DNA of 9,651 bases from a bacterium (GTDB taxonomy: Bacteria; JALSQH01), in the NCBI GenBank assembly GCA_026985515.1, contig JALSQH010000178.1:1-9651 (forward strand), in the 5' to 3' direction. Numbering within the stretch: the first letter of the stretch is position 1; the number at the start of each line of letters is the position of its first letter. The notes under the pieces are model-generated. The model did not search any database, was not told the origin of the DNA, and was given only the letters and a program-made list of their open reading frames with translations. Shown here piece after piece: positions 1 through 7,901 of this stretch. Made by a program: the position numbers and the translations under genes.

Positions 1-292
1 TAAAAGTTGCAGCATTTCCCTCAAAGACCTTTGTTCCCGCATCAATTGAAGATGGAGCAGAAGCCTTTTTTCTCACAATCACAACACCCGTAACCCTTGA
101 ATCATCAGGCATCAGCCAGGAAAGAGTGAGGGTGTTGCCCTGTGGAGGTGCTGAAATTTTTAAATTTTCCACATCTGACAACTTCTTTGAAGTTCCAGTT
201 GAGCCATGACCCTTATTGCCTGAACCTCCTCCACATGAAGATACACTGATTGCAAAGGCAAAAATTACAAAAAATAAAAGGGTCCTCTTCAT
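1..292 (-). CDS. Partial lipoprotein with fibronectin type III-like domain, N-terminal 97 codons
   Basis: The frame is open leftward from ATG 290-292 to the window edge, so the C-terminus is missing. Translating by hand gives a signal peptide (residues 1-19, Lys-Arg then a hydrophobic stretch) ending in the lipobox VSS with Cys20 as the lipidated residue. A Gly/Ser/Lys linker follows at about 21-38. From residue 41 the pattern (VENLKISAPP, LTLSW near 56-60, VVIVRKK near 70-76, then G-x-x-V-F-E-G) resembles the first strands of an FN3 domain in bacterial surface lipoproteins. A good Shine-Dalgarno, AAAGGAG read on the minus strand, lies at 300-306, seven bases before the ATG. The role is unknown. 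A membrane-anchored adhesive or scaffolding protein is an inference from the architecture only. Confidence 0.8.
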   Translation of the reverse strand, partial: MKRTLLFFVIFAFAISVSSCGGGSGNKGHGSTGTSKKLSDVENLKISAPPQGNTLTLSWLMPDDSRVTGVVIVRKKASAPSSIDAGTKVFEGNAATF

Positions 293-351
293 TTTTAAAC
301 TCCTTTTTCTTTTTTTCTGGAAGGATCTTTACATGAAACCTCCCCACTTTC

Positions 352-380
352 ACTTTACCACATATAGAGAAAAAAAGCAA
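352..380 (-). promoter_or_regulatory. Candidate promoter for the FN3 lipoprotein
   Basis: On the minus strand TTGCTT (375-380) and TAAAGT (352-357) are 17 bp apart. TGG just before the -10 gives an extended -10 (TGnTAAAGT). The match is moderate (3/6 and 4/6). It would leave a leader of roughly 50 nt carrying the Shine-Dalgarno at 300-306. Confidence 0.4.
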
Positions 381-382
381 AA

Positions 383-412
383 TTGGATTTCCCACCTGCA
401 ATATGGTAAATT
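383..412 (+). promoter_or_regulatory. Candidate promoter for the aldolase gene
   Basis: TTGGAT (383-388) and TAAATT (407-412) are 18 bp apart, and TGG at 404-406 makes an extended -10. Standard spacing puts transcription start at about 419-422, at or next to the ATG at 422. This fits the lack of a Shine-Dalgarno there and would give a leaderless mRNA. The hexamer matches are weak, so this is tentative. Confidence 0.3.
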
Positions 413-421
413 TAGTTCCGT

Positions 422-1000
422 ATGGAGAGAGAAGTAAAAAGGGAAATTGTTAAAGCTGGCAGAATATTATTTGATCTGGGCCTTGTGGGTTACACCAGTG
501 GAAATATCAGTGCATTAATGGGAAACACAATTTTCATAACAAGGACGGGAAGCAAACTGGGTTATCTTTCAGAAAAGGACATAGTTTCTTTCACCCTCAA
601 CGAAAAAATCCCTGAAACTGCATCTGTTGAAAGTATAGTTCACAGAGCTATATATGCCTCAACAACCTCAACTCACATTATTCACGCTCATCCTCCACAT
701 CTTGTAGCTCTGAGTCTTATTCAAAGAAAAATCATACCTCTGGACGCGGAAGGTAAGTACTACTTAAAAGAGATTCCGGTTTACAGAGCTCGAAATCCCA
801 TAGGAAGTGAAGAGGTGGCAGAAATTGCCTCATCTGTTGCAAAAGAACACAAATTGATCCTCATAAGATCACACGGCATTTTCGTCCATGGAAATTCGTG
901 GGATGAAGTTTTAAACATTGCATCTGTGGCTGAAAAAAGTGCACAGATTATCTTTCTCACCGCTCAGATCAAAAATTATTCTTTGCGGGAAAAAAAATAA
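422..1000 (+). CDS. Class II aldolase/adducin family protein (fuculose-phosphate aldolase-like)
   Basis: At 192 aa this is a compact single-domain member of the zinc-dependent class II aldolase family, which cleaves or forms sugar phosphates through an enediolate of DHAP. Visible signatures are GNIS (27-30) and TGSKLG (42-47), which fit the phosphate-binding loops, ASVE with Glu70 as the likely catalytic acid, HAHPP with His88 and His90, and SHG with His151 as the zinc ligands. The spacing follows E. coli FucA (E73, H92, H94, H155), and the size suits the short thermophile/archaeal homologues. Substrate cannot be told from sequence: fuculose-1-P aldolase, a 5-deoxyribulose- or methylthioribulose-phosphate aldolase/dehydratase, and others share the motifs. 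No sugar kinase or isomerase is adjacent, so no pathway is supported. ATG 422 is the only practical start, since an in-frame stop lies at 413-415, yet it has no Shine-Dalgarno. Confidence 0.88.
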   Translation: MEREVKREIVKAGRILFDLGLVGYTSGNISALMGNTIFITRTGSKLGYLSEKDIVSFTLNEKIPETASVESIVHRAIYASTTSTHIIHAHPPHLVALSLIQRKIIPLDAEGKYYLKEIPVYRARNPIGSEEVAEIASSVAKEHKLILIRSHGIFVHGNSWDEVLNIASVAEKSAQIIFLTAQIKNYSLREKK

Positions 1001-1010
1001 TAGTTATAAT
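983..1010 (+). promoter_or_regulatory. Promoter of the ferredoxin gene
   Basis: A perfect TATAAT lies at 1005-1010, just after the aldolase stop codon. A weak -35, TTGCGG (983-988), sits 16 bp upstream within the end of that gene. Predicted start of transcription is near 1017, so the mRNA would begin in or next to the 1015-1035 hairpin. It gives the ferredoxin its own transcription despite the short gap to the aldolase. Confidence 0.6.
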
Positions 1011-1014
1011 GAAT

Positions 1015-1763
<749 letters not shown>

Positions 1764-2540
1764 TCTATCTGCGTCACTTGCAGGACCTGCACCACCTGCA
1801 TCTGTAAAATTACCTGAGGGATTATCGGGAAACATCGCTCTGGGAATAAATCTCTTTTCTGGCAACTACAGGGTCAAGACCATGACATTTAAACTCCTTG
1901 CAAATTTTAACATTCCCCAGAATCTTCTGATTTTTAGAAGCGACATTAACTACGGAACCATCAGCTACGACGGGAAACACTACATAGAAAACACCAATAA
2001 CTATTCCTTTGAATTCAAACATCTGCTCTTCTTCCATTCTGGCGGGAAGAGTTATACCTTCTACGACCTGCAGGATCAGAGTGACAGATTCCGGGGATAC
2101 TGGAATATATTCGGAATTGAAAGTGGATTGGGATACAATCTCTTCGAATTAAAGGATCTTACTGTGAGAGGCGAAATAGGAATGGATTACAGTCAGATTC
2201 GCTATACACTGACACCTGAGGAAAATGTGGTTTCAGGAATGCTATTTTTTCATCTCTCATGGAAGCCGCTGGAAAACATTTCTTTTCTCTTTGAAAGCAA
2301 ATATCTCTCCAATTTGAAGCATCCTCATCTGCAGGACTATCGATTGGAATCACTTCTTAGCTCCATGATTGCCATAACTTCAAAAATTGGACTGAAAATT
2401 GACTTTAACATTGTATACATAAATCTTCCACCACTCATAACCCCGGTGGATTCTGAAGGTAAACCCATACCGGGCAGAGAGCCAGTCCCGGGGAAGAGAA
2501 TCTCCTATTCACTCATACAGTCCATAATGGTGAAATTCTG

Positions 2541-3575
2541 ATGAAGTATGTTGTTGGTTTCAGTGGAGGAGTCGACAGTACAGCGGTGGTCTTAAAACTC
2601 CTTGAGGAAGGTCATGAGGTTGAAGCTGTAACAATGGACTGGATTCCTGAAGAGTTACCATCCCATGAGTATTCCCAGAAAGTCATAAAACGAGCGTGCG
2701 AACTTGCAGAAAAAATAGGTATAAAATGCCGCATAATTGATGTGAGAATGGAGTTTTATCAGAAAGTCATTGAATATTTTATAACCACCTATCTGAAAGG
2801 TAAAACTCCCAACCCATGTGCGATGTGTAACAGATTCATAAAATTTGGAATTTTCTTTGAAAAAGCCACCAGTGATGATTCCACATATGCGACAGGGCAC
2901 TATGCAAGAATCGCAAAATTTCAGGGTAAGCTGACAATAAGGAGAGGGGTGGAGAAAAGGATTGAGCAGAGCTACTTCCTCGCAATGGTAAAACCTGAAG
3001 TATTGAGAAAAGTTGAATTTCCTCTGGGAGGACTGACAAGGTCTGAGGTGGAAAAATATGTAGCAGAAAAAGGGTATAAAATTGAACCCAAAAGTCAGGA
3101 AATCTGTTTTATAAATGGAAACTTCTGGGAATTGATAAGTGGAAAAGTCAGGAAAAGAAAAAATGGATGGTTAATTGGGCCTCATGGAGAAAAATTGAGA
3201 GAAATAAGTGACTTTTACAGATACACAATCGGACAGAGAAAAGGCCTCAGAGTCCCCTATGGGAAACCTCTATATGTTGAGAAAATTGACCCTGAATCTG
3301 GAAATGTTTACCTGACAACTGCGGAAAATCTTGGCTGGACTTTTCTCAGTATAAAAAATTGCAACTGGTTTATTGAACCTGTTGCTGGAAAAGAATATCT
3401 TATTCAGATACGCTACAGAACTCCCCCTTCTCCGGGCAGAATTGTGGAACTGAATCAGGATGCGTGTTTGATAAAACTTGACTCGAAACAGGTTATTGTA
3501 CCGGGACAGATTGCTGCTGTATATGATGGTGACTACCTCGCTGGTGGAGGAATAATAGAGGAAAGGTGGAAATGA
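2541..3575 (+). CDS. mnmA: tRNA-specific 2-thiouridylase MnmA
   Basis: MnmA activates U34 of the Glu, Gln and Lys tRNAs with ATP and inserts sulfur delivered as a persulfide by the cysteine desulfurase/Tus relay, giving s2U34 in the cytoplasm. The PP-loop ATP-binding motif SGGVDST is at 8-14. TPNPC with catalytic Cys93 is at 89-93, followed by the AMCN segment. ATGHYARI lies at 117-124, EQSYFL at 142-147, and SQEIC with the second, persulfide-bearing Cys189 at 185-189. TIGQRKGL (229-236) opens the central domain, and the C-terminal beta-barrel completes 344 aa, close to the usual 350-370. All key residues are present. The ATG overlaps the upstream stop by one base, with GGTGA (2529-2533) as a modest Shine-Dalgarno, so translational coupling is likely. 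The 3' end overlaps mtaB by four bases (ATGA). s2U34 supports decoding and heat stability of these tRNAs. Confidence 0.97.
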   Translation: MKYVVGFSGGVDSTAVVLKLLEEGHEVEAVTMDWIPEELPSHEYSQKVIKRACELAEKIGIKCRIIDVRMEFYQKVIEYFITTYLKGKTPNPCAMCNRFIKFGIFFEKATSDDSTYATGHYARIAKFQGKLTIRRGVEKRIEQSYFLAMVKPEVLRKVEFPLGGLTRSEVEKYVAEKGYKIEPKSQEICFINGNFWELISGKVRKRKNGWLIGPHGEKLREISDFYRYTIGQRKGLRVPYGKPLYVEKIDPESGNVYLTTAENLGWTFLSIKNCNWFIEPVAGKEYLIQIRYRTPPSPGRIVELNQDACLIKLDSKQVIVPGQIAAVYDGDYLAGGGIIEERWK

Positions 3576-4855
3576 AAAAAGTTGCCTTTCACACACTGGG
3601 ATGCAAGGTTAATTATTACGACGAATGCTGGATAAGGGAAAACCTCCCTGCTGGCTTTGAAGAAGTAAAATTTACAGAAAAGGCAGATTTCTACATTATC
3701 AACTCCTGCGCTGTGACAAAAAAAGCGCAGATGGAGAGCAGAAGATATGCGCACCAGGCAAAAAGGAGAAACCCGGAAGCCAGGGTCATCTACACAGGCT
3801 GTGGAGCAGAAATTGCCGATGAGGATTTAATTGAAAAGGGTTGGGCAGATTTTGTAATTGGAACAAGTATGAAGGAAAAAGTTATAGATGCTGTAAAAGG
3901 TGCAATCACCCCGGGTATCTACAGGGCCAACTCAAGAAAAATGAAAGAAGTAAAATGTTTTGGCACAACTTCCTTCACCACGACAAGGGGATTTTTAAAA
4001 ATTCAGGAAGGTTGTGATCTGATGTGTACATACTGCATTGTTCCATACACACGGGGCAAAAGCAGAAGCGTTCCGGTTAAAATCGTTATTGGAGAACTTG
4101 AAAAACTCTTTAGAATGGGTTTCAAAGAAGTGGTGATAACAGGGATTCACCTCGGCCTCTATGGAAAAGATACCGGTGAAAGCCTGGAAGAACTCCTGAA
4201 AGAAATCGCTCGAAGAGAAGATTTCACAAGGATCAGGTTAACTTCACTTGATCCACATGAAGTCAGTGATGAGATGTTAAAAATCATCGCTGACTCTCGA
4301 AATATTATGCCCCACTTCCACCTCTCCTTCCAGAGTGGTTGTGATATACTTTTGAAAAGAATGGGGAGAAGATATACAGTAAAAGATCTGGAAAATGTTG
4401 TGAACAAAATAAGAAGGCTCTTTGACAATCCTTCAATAGGAGTTGATGTTATCGTGGGTTTTCCAGGTGAAACAGATGAAATGTTTAAAAAAACAAAGGA
4501 ACTACTTGAGAAACTGGAGATCAATTACATTCATCCATTCACATATTCAGACAGACCGGGTACGCCATCAACAAAGTTTCCTGGCAGGGTTGATCCAGTG
4601 GTAAAACATGAGAGAATAAGAGAGATGAAACTCCTCGATTCAAAGCTCCGGGAAAAATGGGCTGAAAAAAATCTCAATCGCCAGTTAAATGTACTTACCG
4701 AAGAGATTAAAGAGGGATACTGGTTTGGTTACGGAGAAAATTATCTGCCTGTTCTGATTCACCCTGATGACAGAGTTGAGGCAAACAACATTTACAGAGT
4801 AAAAGTAATTCAGAGAAGGGGAAAATATGGAATTGGAAAAGTTATCAGAACTTGA
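3572..4855 (+). CDS. mtaB: tRNA t6A37 methylthiotransferase MtaB
   Basis: MtaB is a radical-SAM enzyme that turns t6A37 into ms2t6A37 in ANN-decoding tRNAs. The N-terminal UPF0004 domain carries the second iron-sulfur cluster through Cys11 (LGCKVN), Cys46 (NSCAVT) and Cys77 (YTGC). The radical-SAM motif C148-x3-C152-x2-C155 lies in GCDLMCTYCIVP. GFPGET (296-301) and a C-terminal TRAM-like strand region from about 370 follow. The LGCKVN and NSCAVT signatures point to the MtaB subgroup rather than MiaB, which acts on i6A37, or RimO, which acts on ribosomal protein uS12. The protein is 427 aa, normal for the family. I chose ATG 3572 over GTG 3566 because GAGGAAAGG (3558-3566) is well spaced for it and it forms an ATGA overlap with the mnmA stop. 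Pairing with mnmA puts two thiolation enzymes for anticodon-loop positions 34 and 37 in one transcript. Confidence 0.95.
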   Translation: MKKVAFHTLGCKVNYYDECWIRENLPAGFEEVKFTEKADFYIINSCAVTKKAQMESRRYAHQAKRRNPEARVIYTGCGAEIADEDLIEKGWADFVIGTSMKEKVIDAVKGAITPGIYRANSRKMKEVKCFGTTSFTTTRGFLKIQEGCDLMCTYCIVPYTRGKSRSVPVKIVIGELEKLFRMGFKEVVITGIHLGLYGKDTGESLEELLKEIARREDFTRIRLTSLDPHEVSDEMLKIIADSRNIMPHFHLSFQSGCDILLKRMGRRYTVKDLENVVNKIRRLFDNPSIGVDVIVGFPGETDEMFKKTKELLEKLEINYIHPFTYSDRPGTPSTKFPGRVDPVVKHERIREMKLLDSKLREKWAEKNLNRQLNVLTEEIKEGYWFGYGENYLPVLIHPDDRVEANNIYRVKVIQRRGKYGIGKVIRT

Positions 4856-5525
4856 AAGAAAAATCGGTTACACATTCAGGGAGAAAAATCTGCTTATTGA
4901 GGCACTTACCCACCCCTCTTATCCCGGTGATGGACACAATGTGCCTGATTATGAGAGGCTGGAATTTCTGGGTGATGCAGTTGTTGAGCTTGCAGTTACC
5001 AGATTCCTGTTTGAGAAATTTAAGGAAAAGGATGAAGGGGAATTGACAAAAATGCGGGCAGCCATCGTTAACAGAGACGCCCTTGCAGAGGATGCTTTAA
5101 AAATAGGCCTTGGTGAATATATTATTCTTGGAGAGGGTGAGAAGAGAAGCGGAGGGAAAAATAGAACCTCTATTCTCTCCTGCGCAATGGAAGCTGTTGT
5201 TGGTGCTGTATTTGTTGATGCTGGATATGAAAAAGCAGAGGAGATCGTAAAAAAATTCATTCTGGATGAATATGAGAAAAAATTGAGCAGGATAAAGGAT
5301 GACAAAAATTTCAAGGGTATCCTGCAGGAGTATGTTCAGAAAAAATTTCACACACTGCCCATATATTCAGTGGTGAAAGAAGATGGGCCACCTCACCAGA
5401 GAACATTCGAAGTGGAAGTCAGAATTAAAAATAAAACCATGGGAAAAGGGAAGGGTAAAAGCCTCAAAGAGGCAGAGAGAAAAGCAGCACAGGAGGCACT
5501 TGAAAAACTGAAGGAGGAAAAATGA
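4827..5525 (+). CDS. rnc: Ribonuclease III, with Cys at a conserved metal-binding Asp
   Basis: RNase III cuts double-stranded RNA and releases 16S and 23S rRNA precursors. The endonuclease domain covers about 5-150, with signature ERLEFLGD (43-50: Glu43, Glu46, Asp50) and the DEGELTKMRA segment (69-78). The C-terminal double-stranded-RNA-binding domain runs from about 160 to 230, ending in KEAERKAAQEAL. At 232 aa the length is normal. The usual ILADxxEA motif reads ILSCAMEA (116-123). Cys119 therefore stands where E. coli has Asp114, while Glu122, the counterpart of the essential E. coli Glu117, is kept. Activity is likely but may be altered. ATG 4827 has AAGGGG at 4816-4821 and lies 29 nt inside mtaB, and the end overlaps era by ATGA. 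rnc next to era is a common bacterial arrangement. Confidence 0.95.
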   Translation: MELEKLSELERKIGYTFREKNLLIEALTHPSYPGDGHNVPDYERLEFLGDAVVELAVTRFLFEKFKEKDEGELTKMRAAIVNRDALAEDALKIGLGEYIILGEGEKRSGGKNRTSILSCAMEAVVGAVFVDAGYEKAEEIVKKFILDEYEKKLSRIKDDKNFKGILQEYVQKKFHTLPIYSVVKEDGPPHQRTFEVEVRIKNKTMGKGKGKSLKEAERKAAQEALEKLKEEK

Positions 5526-6448
5526 GAGTCTTTCCGGAAGATTTTATGGAAAAGTACAAAAACTTTCATGCAGGCTATATTACAATTGTGGGTAAACCAA
5601 ATGTGGGGAAATCCACCCTGCTTAACAATCTCCTTGGCGAAAAAATTTCCATTGTCACCCACAAACCACAGACAACCAGAAACAGAATTTTAGGTGTGAA
5701 AACTCTACCCGATGCACAGCTGATCTTCTGGGACACGCCGGGTTACCATAGAGGGAAAAAGGAACTTAACAGAGCAATGATTGAACAGATCAAAAAAACC
5801 CTTGAAGAGATAGATGAAGTGCTCATGATTTCAGATGTCACAAGACCCTTTGGAAGTGATGAAAAGGAACTGATAAGTCTGCTAAAAAAAACGGATAAGC
5901 CCATAATCCTTGCTCTCAACAAAATTGATCTGATAAGGAAGGATCAGCTGCTTCCTCTGATTGATCAGTACAAGGATATTCTCCCGTTTAAGGAAATTGT
6001 TCCCATTTCAGCCCTCAAAGGTAGCAATATATGGGACCTTGAGGAAACATTAAAAAAGTACCTTCCCATCCAGCCTCCCCTTTTCCCCGAAGACTACCTC
6101 ACCGACATTCCCGAAAGATTTCTCGTTGCAGAGATAATAAGGGAAAAAATTTTTATTCTCACTTACAAAGAGATACCATACTCAACAGCAGTTGTGGTGG
6201 ATGAATTTAAAGAAGAACCTGAGAGAAATTTTATATTCATAAGAGCCACAATTCATGTTGAAAGAGAATCTCAGAAAAAGATAATAATTGGTAGAAACGG
6301 CCAGATGCTGAAGAAAATAGGTCAGTATGCGAGGGAAGAAATTGAGGCACTTTTAGGAGTCAAAATTTACCTGGAACTCTGGGTAAAAGTATCCCCCAAC
6401 TGGACGGACACAGCCCGCGCTATCAGGGAATTTGGATATTATCAGTGA
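5522..6448 (+). CDS. era: GTPase Era, 16S rRNA maturation and 30S assembly
   Basis: Era binds the 3' end of 16S rRNA and checks small-subunit maturation, often at the inner membrane. G motifs are GKPNVGKS (24-31), the PQTTRNR switch I region (49-55), DTPG (71-74), NKID (133-136) and SAL (163-165). The C-terminal KH domain shows IIIGRNGQ with GRNG at 257-260 and the conserved LWVKV segment at 286-290. Length is 308 aa, near the usual 300. AAGGAGG (5511-5517) sits four bases before ATG 5522, which overlaps the rnc stop as ATGA. A later ATG at 5546 is closer to the usual Era N-terminus but has a poorer ribosome-binding site. The stop codon overlaps a GTG that opens the small ORF before der. Coupling to rnc fits their joint role in 16S processing. 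Confidence 0.97.
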   Translation: MRVFPEDFMEKYKNFHAGYITIVGKPNVGKSTLLNNLLGEKISIVTHKPQTTRNRILGVKTLPDAQLIFWDTPGYHRGKKELNRAMIEQIKKTLEEIDEVLMISDVTRPFGSDEKELISLLKKTDKPIILALNKIDLIRKDQLLPLIDQYKDILPFKEIVPISALKGSNIWDLEETLKKYLPIQPPLFPEDYLTDIPERFLVAEIIREKIFILTYKEIPYSTAVVVDEFKEEPERNFIFIRATIHVERESQKKIIIGRNGQMLKKIGQYAREEIEALLGVKIYLELWVKVSPNWTDTARAIREFGYYQ

Positions 6449-6603
6449 ATCCACGAAAGATTGAAAAAATAGAAAAAAAACTCATAAAAAGGGGAACCAG
6501 AAAGCAGAATAAAAAGGAAAGACTTCTTCAGGAAGTCAGGGAGAAATTTAAAGAATGGCTACAGGTAACAGAGAAAGAATGGTGGAAAAAAAGATCCCGT
6601 TGA
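6445..6603 (+). CDS. Candidate small basic protein (52 aa) between era and der
   Basis: The frame opens at GTG 6445, which overlaps the era stop as GTGA, the same junction type as mtaB and era in this operon. It closes at TGA 6601-6603 inside the 5' end of der. The 52-residue product has 13 Lys, 7 Arg, 8 Glu and no Asp, so its net charge is about +12. Two likely amphipathic helices (about 3-16 and 21-50) are joined by a Gly-Thr turn, and three Trp lie near the C-terminus (38, 46, 47). Arg codons are mostly AGA/AGG, like the flanking genes. There is no clear Shine-Dalgarno, so it would depend on termination-reinitiation. No family was recognised. An RNA- or ribosome-binding role is inference from charge and neighbours. 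It could also be a chance open frame, though without it a spacer of over 100 nt would stand alone in an otherwise gapless operon. Confidence 0.5.
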   Translation: MNPRKIEKIEKKLIKRGTRKQNKKERLLQEVREKFKEWLQVTEKEWWKKRSR

Positions 6604-7901
6604 TTGTACTTGCCGGCAGGCAGAATGTGGGAAAATCTTCAATTTTCAACGCAATTACCAGCAGCAGAAAAGCTCTTGTTGACGATACACCAGGTGTTAC
6701 AAGAGACCCGATCTCTTCCTATGTCACTGTGGAAGGAAGGATTTTTGAACTGGTGGACCTGGGGGGATTCGGAGGAAGAGATATACTGCAGGAAAAAGTG
6801 GAAAACACAGGTCTTGATTATATTAAAAAATCTGATCTTGTGATTCTCGTCTTTGACGGGAAAGAGGGGCTTACACCCACAGATATTGAAATACTCAACA
6901 GAATAAGGAAACTGGGCAAACCGCTACTACCAGTAATAAACAAAGTGGATAATAAAAAAATAAGAAAAAACACCCTTGAATTCTTCGAAGCAGGTATACC
7001 TGAATTTATAACGATATCAGCTATTCACAGAACAGGGCTGGATGAACTGCTGGATAGAATAATTAAACTGACAAATCCACCTGAGGGCAAAATAGAGGAG
7101 GAAGAAAAAATAAAAATTTCATTCGTGGGGAGACCAAATGTGGGTAAATCTTCCCTCATTAACAGAATAATAGGTGAAGATCACCTGATCACGAGTGAGG
7201 TACCGGGAACAACTCGTGACACAATCGATATTTCATTCATCTGGAAAGGAAAACTCTTCACAATAATTGATACGCCTGGCGTCAGGAGAAGAACAAAAAT
7301 TGACACACGACTGGAAAGAAAATCATCACTGAGAAGCATTGACACAATTGAAAGATCAGACATTGTGATTCTGGTCATTGATTCATATGAAGGCATCACG
7401 ATGCAGGACCTCCGTCTACTCTCCCTTGCGGAAAGACGGGGTAGAGCAGTTATTCTGGCTCTCAATAAGGTGGACCTGCTTCCAGACCCAGTTAAATTTG
7501 AAAAAGATGCAAGGAGATACATAGATTTCAGATACCCCTTTCTCAAACACACCCCCATAGTTGTTGTCTCAGCCAGGACAGGCTATGGGCTCGGGCACCT
7601 TCACAAAACGATTCTGACTACCCATGAGAAGTTCAGAAAAAGGATAACTACCGGACAGCTTAATCGATTTTTCAGAGAGGTGATTGAGCATCACGGGCAT
7701 CCTCTCGGGAAGGGATTCAAACCTGTCAAATTTTACTACATAACCCAGATAGAAACAGCTCCTCCCACATTTGTTCTGTTTACCAACAGACCCGACGAAG
7801 TTTCAGAAAACTACATAAAGTATGTAAAAAACAGACTCAAAGAGGAATTTGATTTCTTTGGAGTTCCTGTGAGGATTCTTTTAAAAAAAAGAGGCGAATA
7901 A
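6579..7901 (+). CDS. der: Double-GTPase Der (EngA), 50S ribosomal subunit assembly
   Basis: Der carries two tandem GTPase domains and a C-terminal KH-like domain and acts in large-subunit assembly. Counting from ATG 6579 (440 aa), domain 1 has GRQNVGKSS (13-21), DLGG (60-63), NKVD (121-124) and SAI (147-149). Domain 2 has GRPNVGKSS (184-192), DTPG (231-234), NKVD (296-299) and SAR (331-333). The KH-like part covers about 350-440 and includes KFYYITQ and FVLFTNRP. Domain 1 deviates: Gln replaces the usual Pro in its P-loop and Leu the usual Thr of DTGG, whereas domain 2 is canonical. The alternative ATG 6555 adds eight residues. I prefer 6579 because it matches the usual short Der N-terminus and overlaps the preceding small ORF less. 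The gene ends its operon and abuts a convergent gene. Confidence 0.96.
   Translation: MVEKKIPLIVLAGRQNVGKSSIFNAITSSRKALVDDTPGVTRDPISSYVTVEGRIFELVDLGGFGGRDILQEKVENTGLDYIKKSDLVILVFDGKEGLTPTDIEILNRIRKLGKPLLPVINKVDNKKIRKNTLEFFEAGIPEFITISAIHRTGLDELLDRIIKLTNPPEGKIEEEEKIKISFVGRPNVGKSSLINRIIGEDHLITSEVPGTTRDTIDISFIWKGKLFTIIDTPGVRRRTKIDTRLERKSSLRSIDTIERSDIVILVIDSYEGITMQDLRLLSLAERRGRAVILALNKVDLLPDPVKFEKDARRYIDFRYPFLKHTPIVVVSARTGYGLGHLHKTILTTHEKFRKRITTGQLNRFFREVIEHHGHPLGKGFKPVKFYYITQIETAPPTFVLFTNRPDEVSENYIKYVKNRLKEEFDFFGVPVRILLKKRGE

Noticed and set aside
346-357. Tandem CACTTT hexamers in the divergent spacer
   Set aside because: Only two copies, AT-rich setting; no support for a regulatory repeat.
4159-4524. 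121-codon minus-strand frame within mtaB
   Set aside because: Ser/Phe-rich low-complexity product typical of the antisense of Lys/Glu-rich coding DNA.
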